From Nitzschia sp. pyKryTriq1 (Eukaryota; Bacillariophyta; Bacillariophyceae; Bacillariales; Bacillariaceae), in the NCBI GenBank assembly GCA_956465555.1, contig OY101115.1, positions 248,001 to 312,000 of the forward strand: DNA of 64,000 nucleotides, written 5' to 3'. Positions 1-9,581 of this stretch are shown one piece after another. Within the stretch, counting starts at the first letter, position 1. Each line of letters opens with the position of its first letter. A program made the translations under genes and the position numbers. The notes below the pieces were generated by a model, which saw nothing but the letters and a program-made list of their open reading frames with translations, did no database searches and had not been told where the DNA came from.

Positions 1-2406
1 GAATGCATGACCCTGCTGGATTACCATCCTAGCGACGACGACGACGAGGGGATAAAGATGAAACTAAAGGCATGCCTTCAAATCATGCAAGTCAGTCTAA
101 CGGGAGAAAGCATTGACTTGAAGGACACCGGAATCAACGACGCCATCGAAGTGAGAAACAAAACCTCTGCTGGATATTTTTCGCGCAAACACGAATCTAG
201 CCAACCTCCGGAACTCTTTATGATACACAACCGTGGATTTGAGAAACCAAGAAAGAAATCGGGCGCAGCTGCTAGGCCTCCTAATGTCCGAAAGAGAGGC
301 GGGCAGAAAGACCCCGTTGCTGTGGAGCAGCTTGATTTGTGTACCGGAAAGGTTCTGGCATCTTACGCGAGTATGGCAGCTGCCAATGCCAGCTTGGGCC
401 GATATAGTCATGGCGGCATCAGCGACGTAGTCAGGGGGAGAACCAAGTCCACAGCGGGATATTTCTGGCGGCGAGCTGGCTCACAAGTCTTGCCAGATGG
501 GTTGGAGCGTGATGATGCGGACGATGGTGATGCTTCTTTATCGGCCACCGAAGAAAATAATGCCGACGACCACCTTGAAGAAGTCGAGACTTCTGCTGCA
601 GACGATGAAACAGCTGCTAGGCCTCCTAATGTCCGAAAGAGAGGCGGGCAGAAAGCCTCCGTTGCTGTGGAGCAGCTTGATTTGTCTACCGGAAAGGTTA
701 TGGCATCCTACGCGAGTATGGCAGCTGCCAACGCCAGCTTGGGCCGATATAGTCATGGCGGCATCAGCGACGTAGTCAGGGGGAGAACCAAGTCCACAGC
801 GGGATATTTCTGGCGGCGAGCTGGCTCACAAGTCTTGCCAGATGGGTTGGAGCGTGATGATGCGGACGGTGATGATGCTTCTTTATCGGCCACCGAAGAA
901 AATAATGCCGACGACCACCTTGAAGAAGTCGAGACTTCTGCTGCAGACGATGAAACAGCTGCTAGGCCTCCTATTGTCCGAAAGAGAGGCGGGCAGAAAG
1001 CCTCCGTTGCTGTGGAGCAGCTTGATTTGTGTACCGGAAAGGTTCTGGCATCTTACGCGAGTATGGCAGCTGCCAATGCCAGCTTGGGCCGATATAGTCA
1101 TGGCGGCATCAGCGACGTAGTCAGGGGGAGAACCAAGTCCACAGCGGGATATTTCTGGCGGCGAGCTGGCTCACAAGTCTTGCCAGATGGCTTGGAGCGT
1201 GATGATGCGGACGATGATGATGCTTCTTTATCGGCCACCGAAGAAAATAATGCCGACGACCACCTTGAAGAAGTCGAGACTTCTGCGGCAGACGATGAAA
1301 CAGCTGCTAGGCCTCCTAATGTCCGAAAGAGAGGCGGGCAGAAAGCCTCCGTTGCTGTGGAGCAGCTTGATTTGTGTACCGGAAAGGTTCTGGCATCTTA
1401 CGCGAGTATGGCAGCTGCCAACGCCAGCTTAGGCCGAAATAGTCATGGCAGCATCAGCGACGTAGTCAGGGGGAAAACCAAGTCCACAGCGGGATATTTC
1501 TGGCGGCGAGCTGGCTCACAAGTCTTGCCAGATGGCTTGGAGCGTGATGATGCGGACGGTGATGATGCGTCTCTAGCGGCCGCCAAAGAAAATAATGCCG
1601 ACGACCGGCAAGTAAACCCAAGAGTGCAACTTCCCCTCCAGCTATCGCAATCCTCCGCAGAGAAGTTGCCACAAGAGGTGAACGAGTTGCGGTACGTCTC
1701 TCCCAAGAGTAGCTCATCACGAAAGAGTGCAAGTGGACCTCCCGATCGATCTACCACGTCGGGAGAGTCAGCCGGAAAGGCAGTGGCATCTTGCACGAGC
1801 GTCTTGCCCGACAATGCTGCCGAGTTCCCATACGGCTTGCTTGAGGGCGACGATGATCATGATAATAAGAATACTGATAACAATGAAGCAGAAGTCAAAC
1901 CAGCGGCTGCAGCGGGACAAGTGCCAGTACTACACGCTGAGTCGCCATCCGATGATGAAGAATCATTGGAATCCGCCCCTGCTGCAAAAAAGTTGCCACA
2001 TACTACTAAGAGGGTGACACATCATGGTATGGTGGGCAATGATACGCCACCGTGGAAGACGCAAAAGAGGAAGGAAGCTACTACCACTCCAACGCCAAAA
2101 CCAAAGCCAAGGATGGCCGTGGCGGCCGCGGTCGGACAACATCCAAGAACCAGCCTGACGACGACTAACAACAACAACAACAACAACAACAACAAGAACG
2201 ACAAGAATACCGGTACGTCGTCGTCAGCAGGACGAACACGAAAACGAAAGCGAGACAAAAAGCTAAATGCTGAAGAGCTGGTGGATTTAATGGAGAGGCA
2301 ATATAAGCAATCATGGCGACTGTTCAAGAAGTTTCGACGCGCCGTCCGAAGGACTAGAGGAGTTGTTGTCGACGAGGGTCGACAGGCGGGTGAAGTAGTA
2401 CTGTAA
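1..2406 (+). CDS. NUMOD1/IENR1-like HTH repeat protein A (5' end outside window)
   Basis: The frame is open to the first base of the window; the first ATG is at 7, and from there 799 residues run to the stop. The N-terminal stretch (acidic run, then a KACLQIM-type segment) aligns with about residue 320 of the downstream paralog, so the true start probably lies upstream. Four nearly identical 115-residue units begin at about residues 104, 219, 334 and 449. Each holds a 55-60 residue module of the pattern VEQLDL-TGKV-ASYASM-AAN-SLG-GISDVV-GR-KSTAGYFWRR, followed by an acidic Ser/Asp linker. The module resembles NUMOD1/IENR1, the helix-turn-helix DNA-binding units of intron-encoded endonucleases. 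No GIY-YIG or HNH nuclease is visible. A degenerate half-module lies near residues 35-60. The tail has a poly-Asn run and a basic C-terminal segment (NAEELVDLMERQ, FRRAVRRTR) shared with the paralog. DNA or chromatin binding is inferred. Confidence 0.75.
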   Translation, partial: ECMTLLDYHPSDDDDEGIKMKLKACLQIMQVSLTGESIDLKDTGINDAIEVRNKTSAGYFSRKHESSQPPELFMIHNRGFEKPRKKSGAAARPPNVRKRGGQKDPVAVEQLDLCTGKVLASYASMAAANASLGRYSHGGISDVVRGRTKSTAGYFWRRAGSQVLPDGLERDDADDGDASLSATEENNADDHLEEVETSAADDETAARPPNVRKRGGQKASVAVEQLDLSTGKVMASYASMAAANASLGRYSHGGISDVVRGRTKSTAGYFWRRAGSQVLPDGLERDDADGDDASLSATEENNADDHLEEVETSAADDETAARPPIVRKRGGQKASVAVEQLDLCTGKVLASYASMAAANASLGRYSHGGISDVVRGRTKSTAGYFWRRAGSQVLPDGLERDDADDDDASLSATEENNADDHLEEVETSAADDETAARPPNVRKRGGQKASVAVEQLDLCTGKVLASYASMAAANASLGRNSHGSISDVVRGKTKSTAGYFWRRAGSQVLPDGLERDDADGDDASLAAAKENNADDRQVNPRVQLPLQLSQSSAEKLPQEVNELRYVSPKSSSSRKSASGPPDRSTTSGESAGKAVASCTSVLPDNAAEFPYGLLEGDDDHDNKNTDNNEAEVKPAAAAGQVPVLHAESPSDDEESLESAPAAKKLPHTTKRVTHHGMVGNDTPPWKTQKRKEATTTPTPKPKPRMAVAAAVGQHPRTSLTTTNNNNNNNNNKNDKNTGTSSSAGRTRKRKRDKKLNAEELVDLMERQYKQSWRLFKKFRRAVRRTRGVVVDEGRQAGEVVL
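271..1606 (+). repeat. Four near-identical 345-bp tandem coding repeats
   Basis: The start of the unit (CTGCTAGGCCTCCTA region) recurs at exactly 345-bp spacing: 271, 616, 961 and 1306. Copies 1-3 are full; copy 4 departs from the unit near 1606. Differences between copies are scattered single bases, so the array is young or kept uniform by gene conversion. 345 is divisible by three, so each unit adds 115 residues without changing frame. Confidence 0.93.
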
Positions 2407-2908
2407 TTTCTTCACCATGAACGCAGTACCCATAAGAGCAATACCTTTTAGCTAGTAATTGAGCCGTATTACGTATGAACCTGCAATAGTACTGTACCAG
2501 TAGTTGCTGCTTTCCAAAAGAGATCTTTTGGTTGTCTACTCTAGCTACTACTAGTAGCAGAAAGAGAGTGAGTGATGAGATATTGGACGACGACTCCTCG
2601 TTGCAAGTTTGAAGTTTGTTGTGGTCACATTGTTCGAATGTTGTTGACTTCATCGATCCCATCAGATTTTTGTCATGCTTTCGCGTCCAAAGTGCGTGAT
2701 TAGTACCATACCGCTGCATATGCGGTACTGAAAATACACCAGGTACGACGCACACGCACGCAAGCATCAGGCAATAACGCATAAGCATCACAAAAACCGC
2801 AATAAACGAAGAGCGAAGAGCATACCCTACTAGAATACAAAACGCTAACCCAGCAGCATAATAGCAGTGTTTCTTTTGTCTTTGACGCTGACAGTATAGC
2901 CAGCAGCC
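2407..2908. other. Intergenic spacer between the two tandem NUMOD-type genes
   Basis: 502 bp with no convincing gene. An open frame on the minus strand covers part of it but has no family resemblance. It must contain the end of the upstream transcript and the promoter of the downstream gene; no clear TATA-type element is visible. ACTAGTAG-type motifs occur near 2540-2556. Confidence 0.6.
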
Positions 2909-5900
2909 ATGGTGGAAACGGATGACAACAACTCGTCTTGTGCACTTAGCGTTACGCGATGTCATGATGATGCGAACGACGAGGCATCGTTCTTTTCGGC
3001 TCAACAGTCCGAAGAAGAATTCGCGCAAGAAGACGACGAGGACGAAGAAGAAGAAGAAGAAGAAGATTTCGACCTGAAACCAAGAGCAAGGCGAAGCATC
3101 AGCAGCAATAGTCGACTAAAGGACACACGCAACCACTTGGAAGAGGATGATGAGGCTGCTGCTGCTGATGATGATGATGATAATGACCAGTCGAGATCCG
3201 ACTCCGATGACTCGGATGACCACTCTGATGATCCTGATGACGACAGCAGCGACGATCATGGCCTCATCGAAGGCTCGCCGTACCAAGATGCTGAGAGCAG
3301 TGCCGAGGTGGGAGAACCTTTGTTTGAAGAGCTCCAAGCCTTGCTGACGCCTGCCCCACCCGACGAGTCAGCAGCTTCCTCCTCTCGTAGTCGAAGACGA
3401 AATAATGGCATGGAAAAGCCGACCCAGCAAGCAATCGAAAAGCTAGGATACGAGACGGCCCACGCCATGGTCAACGCCAGAGCCCAAATCGCTTGGTCGG
3501 GAATTGTGTACAGTCCCGAGTGGCTTGCCACTGGACACATTCGAGGAGGTGTGAAAATTGAGGGACTGACACCCTCCATCCTACTGCTTAGCTTGCTGGG
3601 CGATCGTTTCTTTTGTGCGGAGACACGTCTTCTCAATCAAATAGTCAAGGAACTGGGTGTCAAAGATATCGTCCGTGACTTCTTGGACGAGTGGGAATGG
3701 AACGAAGAATATCCAAAACTATCATCAGCAGCAGCATTATCGACGCAATCATGTCGTGCTGCTTCTAGTTTTTCCTACCCCGAATCGGTAAGGCTCGACT
3801 GCCGAAAATGCGAAATCTTTGTGGCTCGAACATTCGAGTGCATGGCACTTCTGGACAAACAACTTATGGATGATGGAGACGACGATGATATACTCGTCTC
3901 CAAGGTTCAGGCATATCTCCGAATCATGGAAGGCAATGTTATTATTCTGGACCGTGCAACAAGAAAAGTGGGTGGTGACACCCCATCCGTGCCTTATTGT
4001 AAATCAAGCCGCAGTGGAAGATCATCATCGGTCGTCAACGGGGATAACGATTATGATAGAAGAGATAGCCCAGCTTCGTTCTCTTCGGAGAATTCTTCTG
4101 TTGAGGAATTCGATGCCGAGACGGGGGAATCACCAGATGCAAAGGCTACAAGCATGGGTATTAGAGAGAGAAAAAGTCCTAGAACTCGGCGAACATCAGT
4201 TGAGCCCAGGAAAATGACTACCTACTCCTACGAAGAGCCTGTTGAGAAGTTGAATCCATACACAGGGGAGGTACTTGAACGATATCCCTCAATAACGGAG
4301 GCAAACTTGAGCTTGGGATTCAGCCCAAGTTATGACGGAATCCTCAAAGTTGTGAATGGCCATGGCCGGAGCTCTGGGCACTTCTTTTGGCGACCCATTG
4401 GTTCCAAAGCACTGCCGTTTAAAAGATTGCGCCCTCAATACCTCCCACCAGAAGAACTTATCAGGGCAAAAAAGAGAAGACGAACAAGACAGGATATCCC
4501 CATGGAACAAATAGATCTAGGAACCGGAAAAGTGATAGCCTCCTTTCCTTCCATCGATGAGGCAGCCTCAAGTGTTGGGATACGCCACAGGGCCATTCTC
4601 GACGTTCTGCGTGGAATCCATAAAGCTTCTGAGGGTTACTTTTGGCGGCGAGCTGGATCTAGCGCGCAACCCCGGCCTTCAGTGCGGAGTTTGACGCAAA
4701 CAATAGAAAAGCTTGATCCTGTTACGGGAAAAGTGCTCGCTTCGTTTCCGTCCGTCCCCGAAGCCGCTGCCAACGTGGGTGTACATAGACGTTGCATCGA
4801 CAAGGCTATATATGGTCAGCGAAAATCCGGCGGGGGCTATTCTTGGCGCAGAGTCAGTGCAACAACTCGACAACCACAGCCGCATAGACGACAGCTCCCA
4901 TCTCCCAAGGAAAATGCAAACGTGGCGGTGGAAATGATGGATTCTTCTTCTGCCAAAGTTTTGGCGACTTTTGCGTCCGTTGGCGAAGCCGCAGCCCACA
5001 TCGGGGCAAAAAACTCAAGTGCCATTTCCAACGTCTTACACGGTCGTCAAAAAACTTGCCGGGGCTACTTTTTTCGCAGAGTGGGATCAACCCAATTGCC
5101 GTATGGTGTAGAAGAAGCTACTTGGGACGAATCATCATCTTTATCGGCCACAGAAAGTGCGATGAAATCACCGGCAACACGGCGAATGAACCAAGCAGGA
5201 TGGCGTACTAAACCGGTTGAAAAGATTGACTTATCTTCTGGCAAAATTTTGGCGACTTTTGGTTCTGTCAGTGAAGCCGCTGCCCACGCCGGGGTAAAGA
5301 GCGCAGGTGGCATTTCCAACGTCTTGCACGGTCGTGAAAAATCGTGCGGGGGATACTTTTGGCGCATAGCCAATTCAACCCGATTGCCGCATGGTTTAAA
5401 AGCTCCTTCGGACGAATCATCTTCATCAGGCATGGAAAGTGCGATGGAACCACTGGCGACACGGCGGATAGAAAAGGTCGACAGAATGTCTGGTAAAGTG
5501 CTGGCGACTTTTGGTTCCGTGAATGAAGCCGCTGCCCACACCGGGGTAAAGAGCGCAGGTTGCATTTCCAAAGTTTTACGTGGTCGTCAGAAATCTAGCG
5601 GTGGCTTTCATTGGCGAAGGGTCGGATCAAAGCGATCAGCGCATGGACGACTGCGTATCCCTTCCTCGTTGAAAGTGCCGGTTGAAATGATTGATAAATC
5701 TTCTGGGAAAGTCTTGACGACTTTTTATTCCGTGGACGAGGGCGCTATCCATGTGGGGAAACCCCCATCTGCCATTTCGAACGTCTTACAAGGTCGTACA
5801 AAAACTTGCGGGGGCTACTTTTGGCGCAAAGTCGGATCAAGCCGATTGCCTCATGGTTTCGAAGCTTCTTTGGATGAATCTTCTTCATCAGAAGCCGAAA

Positions 5901-6358
5901 AGGAGATCGGACCGTCAAGAAAGCAAAAGAAGATGAAGCATGGAGATGGTTTCAGCAAGCCAGTAGAAATGATTGATCTATCATCTGGAAAAGTGTTGGC
6001 AACATTTGCTTCCATGACCCAAGCCGCTGCAAGTATCGACAGATCTGTTGGCATTTCCTACGTTTTACATGGCAAGCAAAAAAGTTGCGGGGGCTACTTT
6101 TGGCGTGAAGTTGGATCAAAGGCTTTACCACATCACTTACAAGGCGACTTGACCGATGACTCTCGATCAGAGGAATCAGTGGTTGGTCATGGATCGTCAA
6201 AACCAACAAAACGAAGACCGCTTGTCAATAAGGAAAATGCAGAAGAGTTGGCGCGTTTGCTAGAGAAGGAATGTAAGCAAACTTGGCGAACTTTCAAGAA
6301 ACTGCGACGCGCCGTCAGGCGATCTCGCGTAAAAAGTGTAGAGGGGCTACCCGCCTGA
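2909..6358 (+). CDS. NUMOD1/IENR1-like HTH repeat protein B
   Basis: 1149 residues in one exon; ATG at 2909 in a good context (CAGCCATGG). Residues 1-170 are acidic and low complexity (Glu and Asp runs). Residues about 170-350 form a globular region I do not recognise (HAMVNARAQIAW, LLSLLGDRFF, DCRKCEIF). From about residue 445 to 1080 there are eight diverged modules of about 58 residues, each with the core (V/I)E-(K/M)-D-SGKV-A(S/T)F-S(V/I)-EAA, G-ISNVL-GR-KS-GGYFWR, separated by short linkers. This is the NUMOD1/IENR1-like helix-turn-helix pattern; no nuclease domain is present. The basic C-terminal segment (NAEELARLLEKE, LRRAVRRSR) matches that of the upstream paralog, so the two are tandem duplicates. 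Unlike the paralog, the modules here are old and well diverged. A multi-site DNA-binding protein is likely but unproven. Confidence 0.82.
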   Translation: MVETDDNNSSCALSVTRCHDDANDEASFFSAQQSEEEFAQEDDEDEEEEEEEDFDLKPRARRSISSNSRLKDTRNHLEEDDEAAAADDDDDNDQSRSDSDDSDDHSDDPDDDSSDDHGLIEGSPYQDAESSAEVGEPLFEELQALLTPAPPDESAASSSRSRRRNNGMEKPTQQAIEKLGYETAHAMVNARAQIAWSGIVYSPEWLATGHIRGGVKIEGLTPSILLLSLLGDRFFCAETRLLNQIVKELGVKDIVRDFLDEWEWNEEYPKLSSAAALSTQSCRAASSFSYPESVRLDCRKCEIFVARTFECMALLDKQLMDDGDDDDILVSKVQAYLRIMEGNVIILDRATRKVGGDTPSVPYCKSSRSGRSSSVVNGDNDYDRRDSPASFSSENSSVEEFDAETGESPDAKATSMGIRERKSPRTRRTSVEPRKMTTYSYEEPVEKLNPYTGEVLERYPSITEANLSLGFSPSYDGILKVVNGHGRSSGHFFWRPIGSKALPFKRLRPQYLPPEELIRAKKRRRTRQDIPMEQIDLGTGKVIASFPSIDEAASSVGIRHRAILDVLRGIHKASEGYFWRRAGSSAQPRPSVRSLTQTIEKLDPVTGKVLASFPSVPEAAANVGVHRRCIDKAIYGQRKSGGGYSWRRVSATTRQPQPHRRQLPSPKENANVAVEMMDSSSAKVLATFASVGEAAAHIGAKNSSAISNVLHGRQKTCRGYFFRRVGSTQLPYGVEEATWDESSSLSATESAMKSPATRRMNQAGWRTKPVEKIDLSSGKILATFGSVSEAAAHAGVKSAGGISNVLHGREKSCGGYFWRIANSTRLPHGLKAPSDESSSSGMESAMEPLATRRIEKVDRMSGKVLATFGSVNEAAAHTGVKSAGCISKVLRGRQKSSGGFHWRRVGSKRSAHGRLRIPSSLKVPVEMIDKSSGKVLTTFYSVDEGAIHVGKPPSAISNVLQGRTKTCGGYFWRKVGSSRLPHGFEASLDESSSSEAEKEIGPSRKQKKMKHGDGFSKPVEMIDLSSGKVLATFASMTQAAASIDRSVGISYVLHGKQKSCGGYFWREVGSKALPHHLQGDLTDDSRSEESVVGHGSSKPTKRRPLVNKENAEELARLLEKECKQTWRTFKKLRRAVRRSRVKSVEGLPA

Positions 6359-6822
6359 TGGAGGAAACAGTGCACGGGAAAGCTTGAATGAGGTATTCAC
6401 GATGGACGGGCTTTCCGTTCCGATTACCAAACTGCTGTGATCGATGAAGCACATGATGATCTACTGTAAGATGAGCAGCGATTGCTTTTACATCTTCGTC
6501 TACTTCCTTTGATATCTTCACTCGTCCAGTTTGGTTCCTATTTCTTCACGTAGCCACCTTTATTGGTTGGTGCAATTCACGAGTGAGTAACGAGTCAGTC
6601 CTTTCAGTCTGTCCGTATCGCGGTCGATGCACTCGACATTTTGACAACAAGGACTAAAAGCTGCAATCAGTCATCAGTCATCCCACTTCACCCTACTCTA
6701 GTAGAGTAATAGACGAATAGAAAAAGATGAAGAGGAGGCAACGAATGTGACATGTTACAAAACTTCTGGTTAGACAATTAATTTACGTACACACCCGTCG
6801 TCGTCGTCGTCGTCGTCGTCTT
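6359..6822. other. Convergent intergenic spacer
   Basis: 464 bp between the 3' ends of NUMOD protein B (+) and the RCHY1-type ligase (-). No gene seen. A (GTC)8 microsatellite lies at its right end. Confidence 0.6.
6797..6820. repeat. (GTC)8 microsatellite
   Basis: Eight uninterrupted GTC units, two bases beyond the stop codon of the RCHY1-type gene, so in its 3' UTR (as GAC repeats in the transcript). Confidence 0.95.
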
Positions 6823-8624
6823 TTAACTGGCATCCATGGGTCTGACTCCGTGTTCGGGTCCTGTTCCAACATTTCCCTCTCGGCGTTGTAGGGCATCCAG
6901 TTCATCGAGAAAGGCCGCCGCATCTCTGCCCGTCAACTGGGTTCGTTCTACGGTCGTATTGAAGCTTGTGCAATGTAGACACCGGACTCCTAGGAAATGC
7001 CACCGTCGATCAACGTCCCGTTCTTCGCAGTCGTTGCAAATGATCGTCACCACTCGGGCCAGTTCGGGTGGGACGGGTTGCAAGGCGATTCCCATGGCCA
7101 TGGCTTGCCAAGTAGGAGCCATGTGTTCCGGAGTTTCAGCCGTCTTTTTACAGACTGGACATCGTGTATCATAACTGGTCAATTCTTTGAAACAATGCCA
7201 ATGGATGGCATGCCCACACGGCATTTCATGAGAGGCATCCCGACTGGAAAATAAATCTTCTTGGCAGACCGGGCAATTGCTCATGTATTTTCCGGCCTTG
7301 CAGTTGTGGTCGTCAAATAGAAGTGTATCGATGCACATACCACAATCATCACAATGCCGAAAGTTCTCTTTCCCGCCGACTCGACAGAACCCACACTCGT
7401 TGCAATGGTAAGGCGATTCATCGTCGGACATCCACAAATTACAAATATTACAATGATAGGCCGCAAATTGAGATTGACAAGTGTTGCAAAAGTTTCTGTA
7501 TAAGCAAGCAGCAAAGCAAGGGGAATGGCAAGGGTAAGGTTGAATATATGGACTTTGCAGGGATGGACGCGACCATACTACTACTAGCTAGTAGCCACAT
7601 ACGTTTTACTCGACTGTCGCATGTAGCATAATCGACAAATGATTTCTCGAATCGCAAATCGATCGATTTGATGATGCGTTTCTTCTTCATCAAAGCCTAG
7701 TGGCAACGACGGCCGCTTCTCTTGTTTGCGTTTGGAGCCATCGGCATCGCCCCAGTGAATCCTGGCGGGGGTGGGTGGTGCGGGAGTGGTATTGTCACTA
7801 TCGTCGGTGCTGGGAGGTTTCGGTCGCTTGGCAAAGGGCATCGGCAAGACCGGGCATTCGTCATGACAAATTCGACATCCAAAAGCGAGTCCACAACACG
7901 GACTCACTATCGTACAATTCCGTTCGTAGTGAGTACAAGCAGGGCGTGACTTTTCCATCCGGCGACTAATATTGAGAGGATCGTCCCAGATCGAATTTGG
8001 GTTGTTCTTGTCCGTCTCGGCCGACATGGGGGCCACGGCTTGCACACCCACATCGGACCAACCCGGCAGGGAAGTCGAACGCTCCTTCCGCCGGTGGAAT
8101 CCACCATCCCCAGATGTTGCAGCATCCGTGCCCCCACCACCACCACCATCATCATCATCATCTCCGTATCCGTAGGAGGCAGCGGTACTATCATTCGCCG
8201 AAGAACAAGGATCGACCATCATTGGTTCATCCGCATCGTTATCAGAGGTATAGTTGGCGGCGTCTTCGGCCGCGGCTCCCACCATATTGATACTACTGCC
8301 TCCTCCACTGCCGTCCGAGCTATGTGTGGCGTTGGAGGATCGACGACGTTGTCGCCCATCCATCAACGACTGGATCGTTCGACGCTTTTCAAAGGGTGTC
8401 AACGTATCATCCCCTAAAATATCGCGGATGCTATTGCGCCGTTCCTGCTGCGCGGCATCCGTCAAGACAGCTCCCACGCTGTAGTACTGTTGTTGCTGCT
8501 GTTGCTGTTGCTGCTCATCTTCTTCTTCTCCCTCTTGTCCTTCTTGTTCTTGAGATCCACCATCACCACCATTATTATTATTATTGGTCGGAGAAACATC
8601 ATTGTCGGGTTCGTCAGTCTCCAT
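6823..8624 (-). CDS. RCHY1: CHY zinc finger / RING E3 ubiquitin ligase (RCHY1/Pirh2 type)
   Basis: Two exons: 8624-7603 and 7495-6823. The 107-bp intron has donor GTATGT and acceptor TACAG, and joining restores CRLCYMRQSSKTNFCNTCQ. The product is 564 residues. Residues 1-230 are a disordered extension with Gln, Asp and Gly runs. Then follow a CHY-type zinc finger (ACTHYERNC, SPCCG, CRICHDE, CRLC), the CTCHY finger (CNTCQ, YHCNIC, YHCNECGFC, CDDCGMC, HNC), a RING-H2 finger (CPVCQEDL, MPCGHAIHWHCF, CPVCKK) and a C-terminal zinc-ribbon-like part (CNDCEER, LGVRCLHC). Known family members ubiquitinate nuclear and cytosolic targets; the plant and animal proteins are about 260-300 residues, so the N-terminal extension is unusual. 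Confident family call; target unknown. Confidence 0.92.
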
Positions 8625-9581
8625 GGTGTATTATGTATGGCTGGCGTAGTATGTTGTCTCAAAAGATCCGGTGATGGTGACCTGATATCCTGCGGATGTT
8701 TTCTTGTTTGAACCACGGCTCCACCAAACGTAATAGTAATATATTATACGCTACGAATGAGAAACCTCTGGATCAAACGACGCGAGGACAACGTCTCTCG
8801 TCTTTTTTTAAATAAACAAGAACTCTTGAATAGTAAGGCAATGATGATGTCCGATGCCAATCTATCTACTCAAACAACAGACAGACACGCACAAAAGCAC
8901 ATCTGTGTCAAATTGTAGGATAGGTGCGGATGGCAGCAGTATTATTATTTGTGTGAAGGTTGTAAACGTACTGACTGAAGTAGTCTACTAACTAGTAGTA
9001 GTTGCGCTTGCGAGAGATGAAAGATTTGATGCGAGGAGACGCAGCGCGCTTTCTTTTGACGCCTCTCCGCGTTGTTGATGACGTTCGGAAAACGGGCGAC
9101 GGCAAGTCGACGATGACTCTTTTTTGGCGGGAAATGACCTCTTTACTCCCTTTTATTTATTCGGAGAAATGACACGTCACCGCCATGTTTTCTACCCACA
9201 GTAGAGGTAGCGTAGTACCAGTACCAGGTACACTACAGTACAGTGTGGTACCAGGTACGTACAGTCCCTAAATACCCGAAGGTCGTCGGAGGCAACAAAA
9301 AATGAGGGTCTATGCCGCCACACACTATTACAAGTACCAGTGGTACCGATAGCGTGCCCACGTGGTGGTGCGGCACGTAAAGATGCAGTATTCATATATA
9401 TTCGTATAGAGAAAAGAGGCGCGGGTGCGGGAAACGGAAACGGCCCACGCATCACGGTGCGAAAGAAGATGATTAGTCGACTCCTCTCTCTTTTCTCTTT
9501 CTCCCTCTCTCCCTCCCTCCCTTCCGACGAACTCACCTTCCACATCAGTCTGCCAATATTGTACAATTCTTCAATAATAGC
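8625..9581. other. Divergent promoter region, RCHY1-type gene / receptor-like gene 1
   Basis: 957 bp between divergent start codons. No gene supported. It holds an E2F-like box at 9123-9134, a cluster of GTACC/GGTAC palindromes at about 9210-9260 and a CT-rich tract (9478-9530) just ahead of the receptor-like gene. Confidence 0.6.
9123..9134. promoter_or_regulatory. E2F/DP-like binding site
   Basis: TTTGGCGGGAAA matches the eukaryotic E2F/DP consensus in full. It lies about 450 bp upstream of the receptor-like gene and 500 bp upstream of the RCHY1-type gene. Function inferred from the motif only. Confidence 0.4.

Noticed and set aside
271-1606. CRISPR-like array suggested by regular repeats
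   Set aside because: Units are 345 bp, contiguous without unique spacers and part of a long reading frame in a eukaryote.
2354-3028. 224-residue minus-strand frame between the NUMOD-type genes
   Set aside because: Overlaps the ends of both neighbours, has no ATG context or family likeness, and its composition follows the non-coding spacer.
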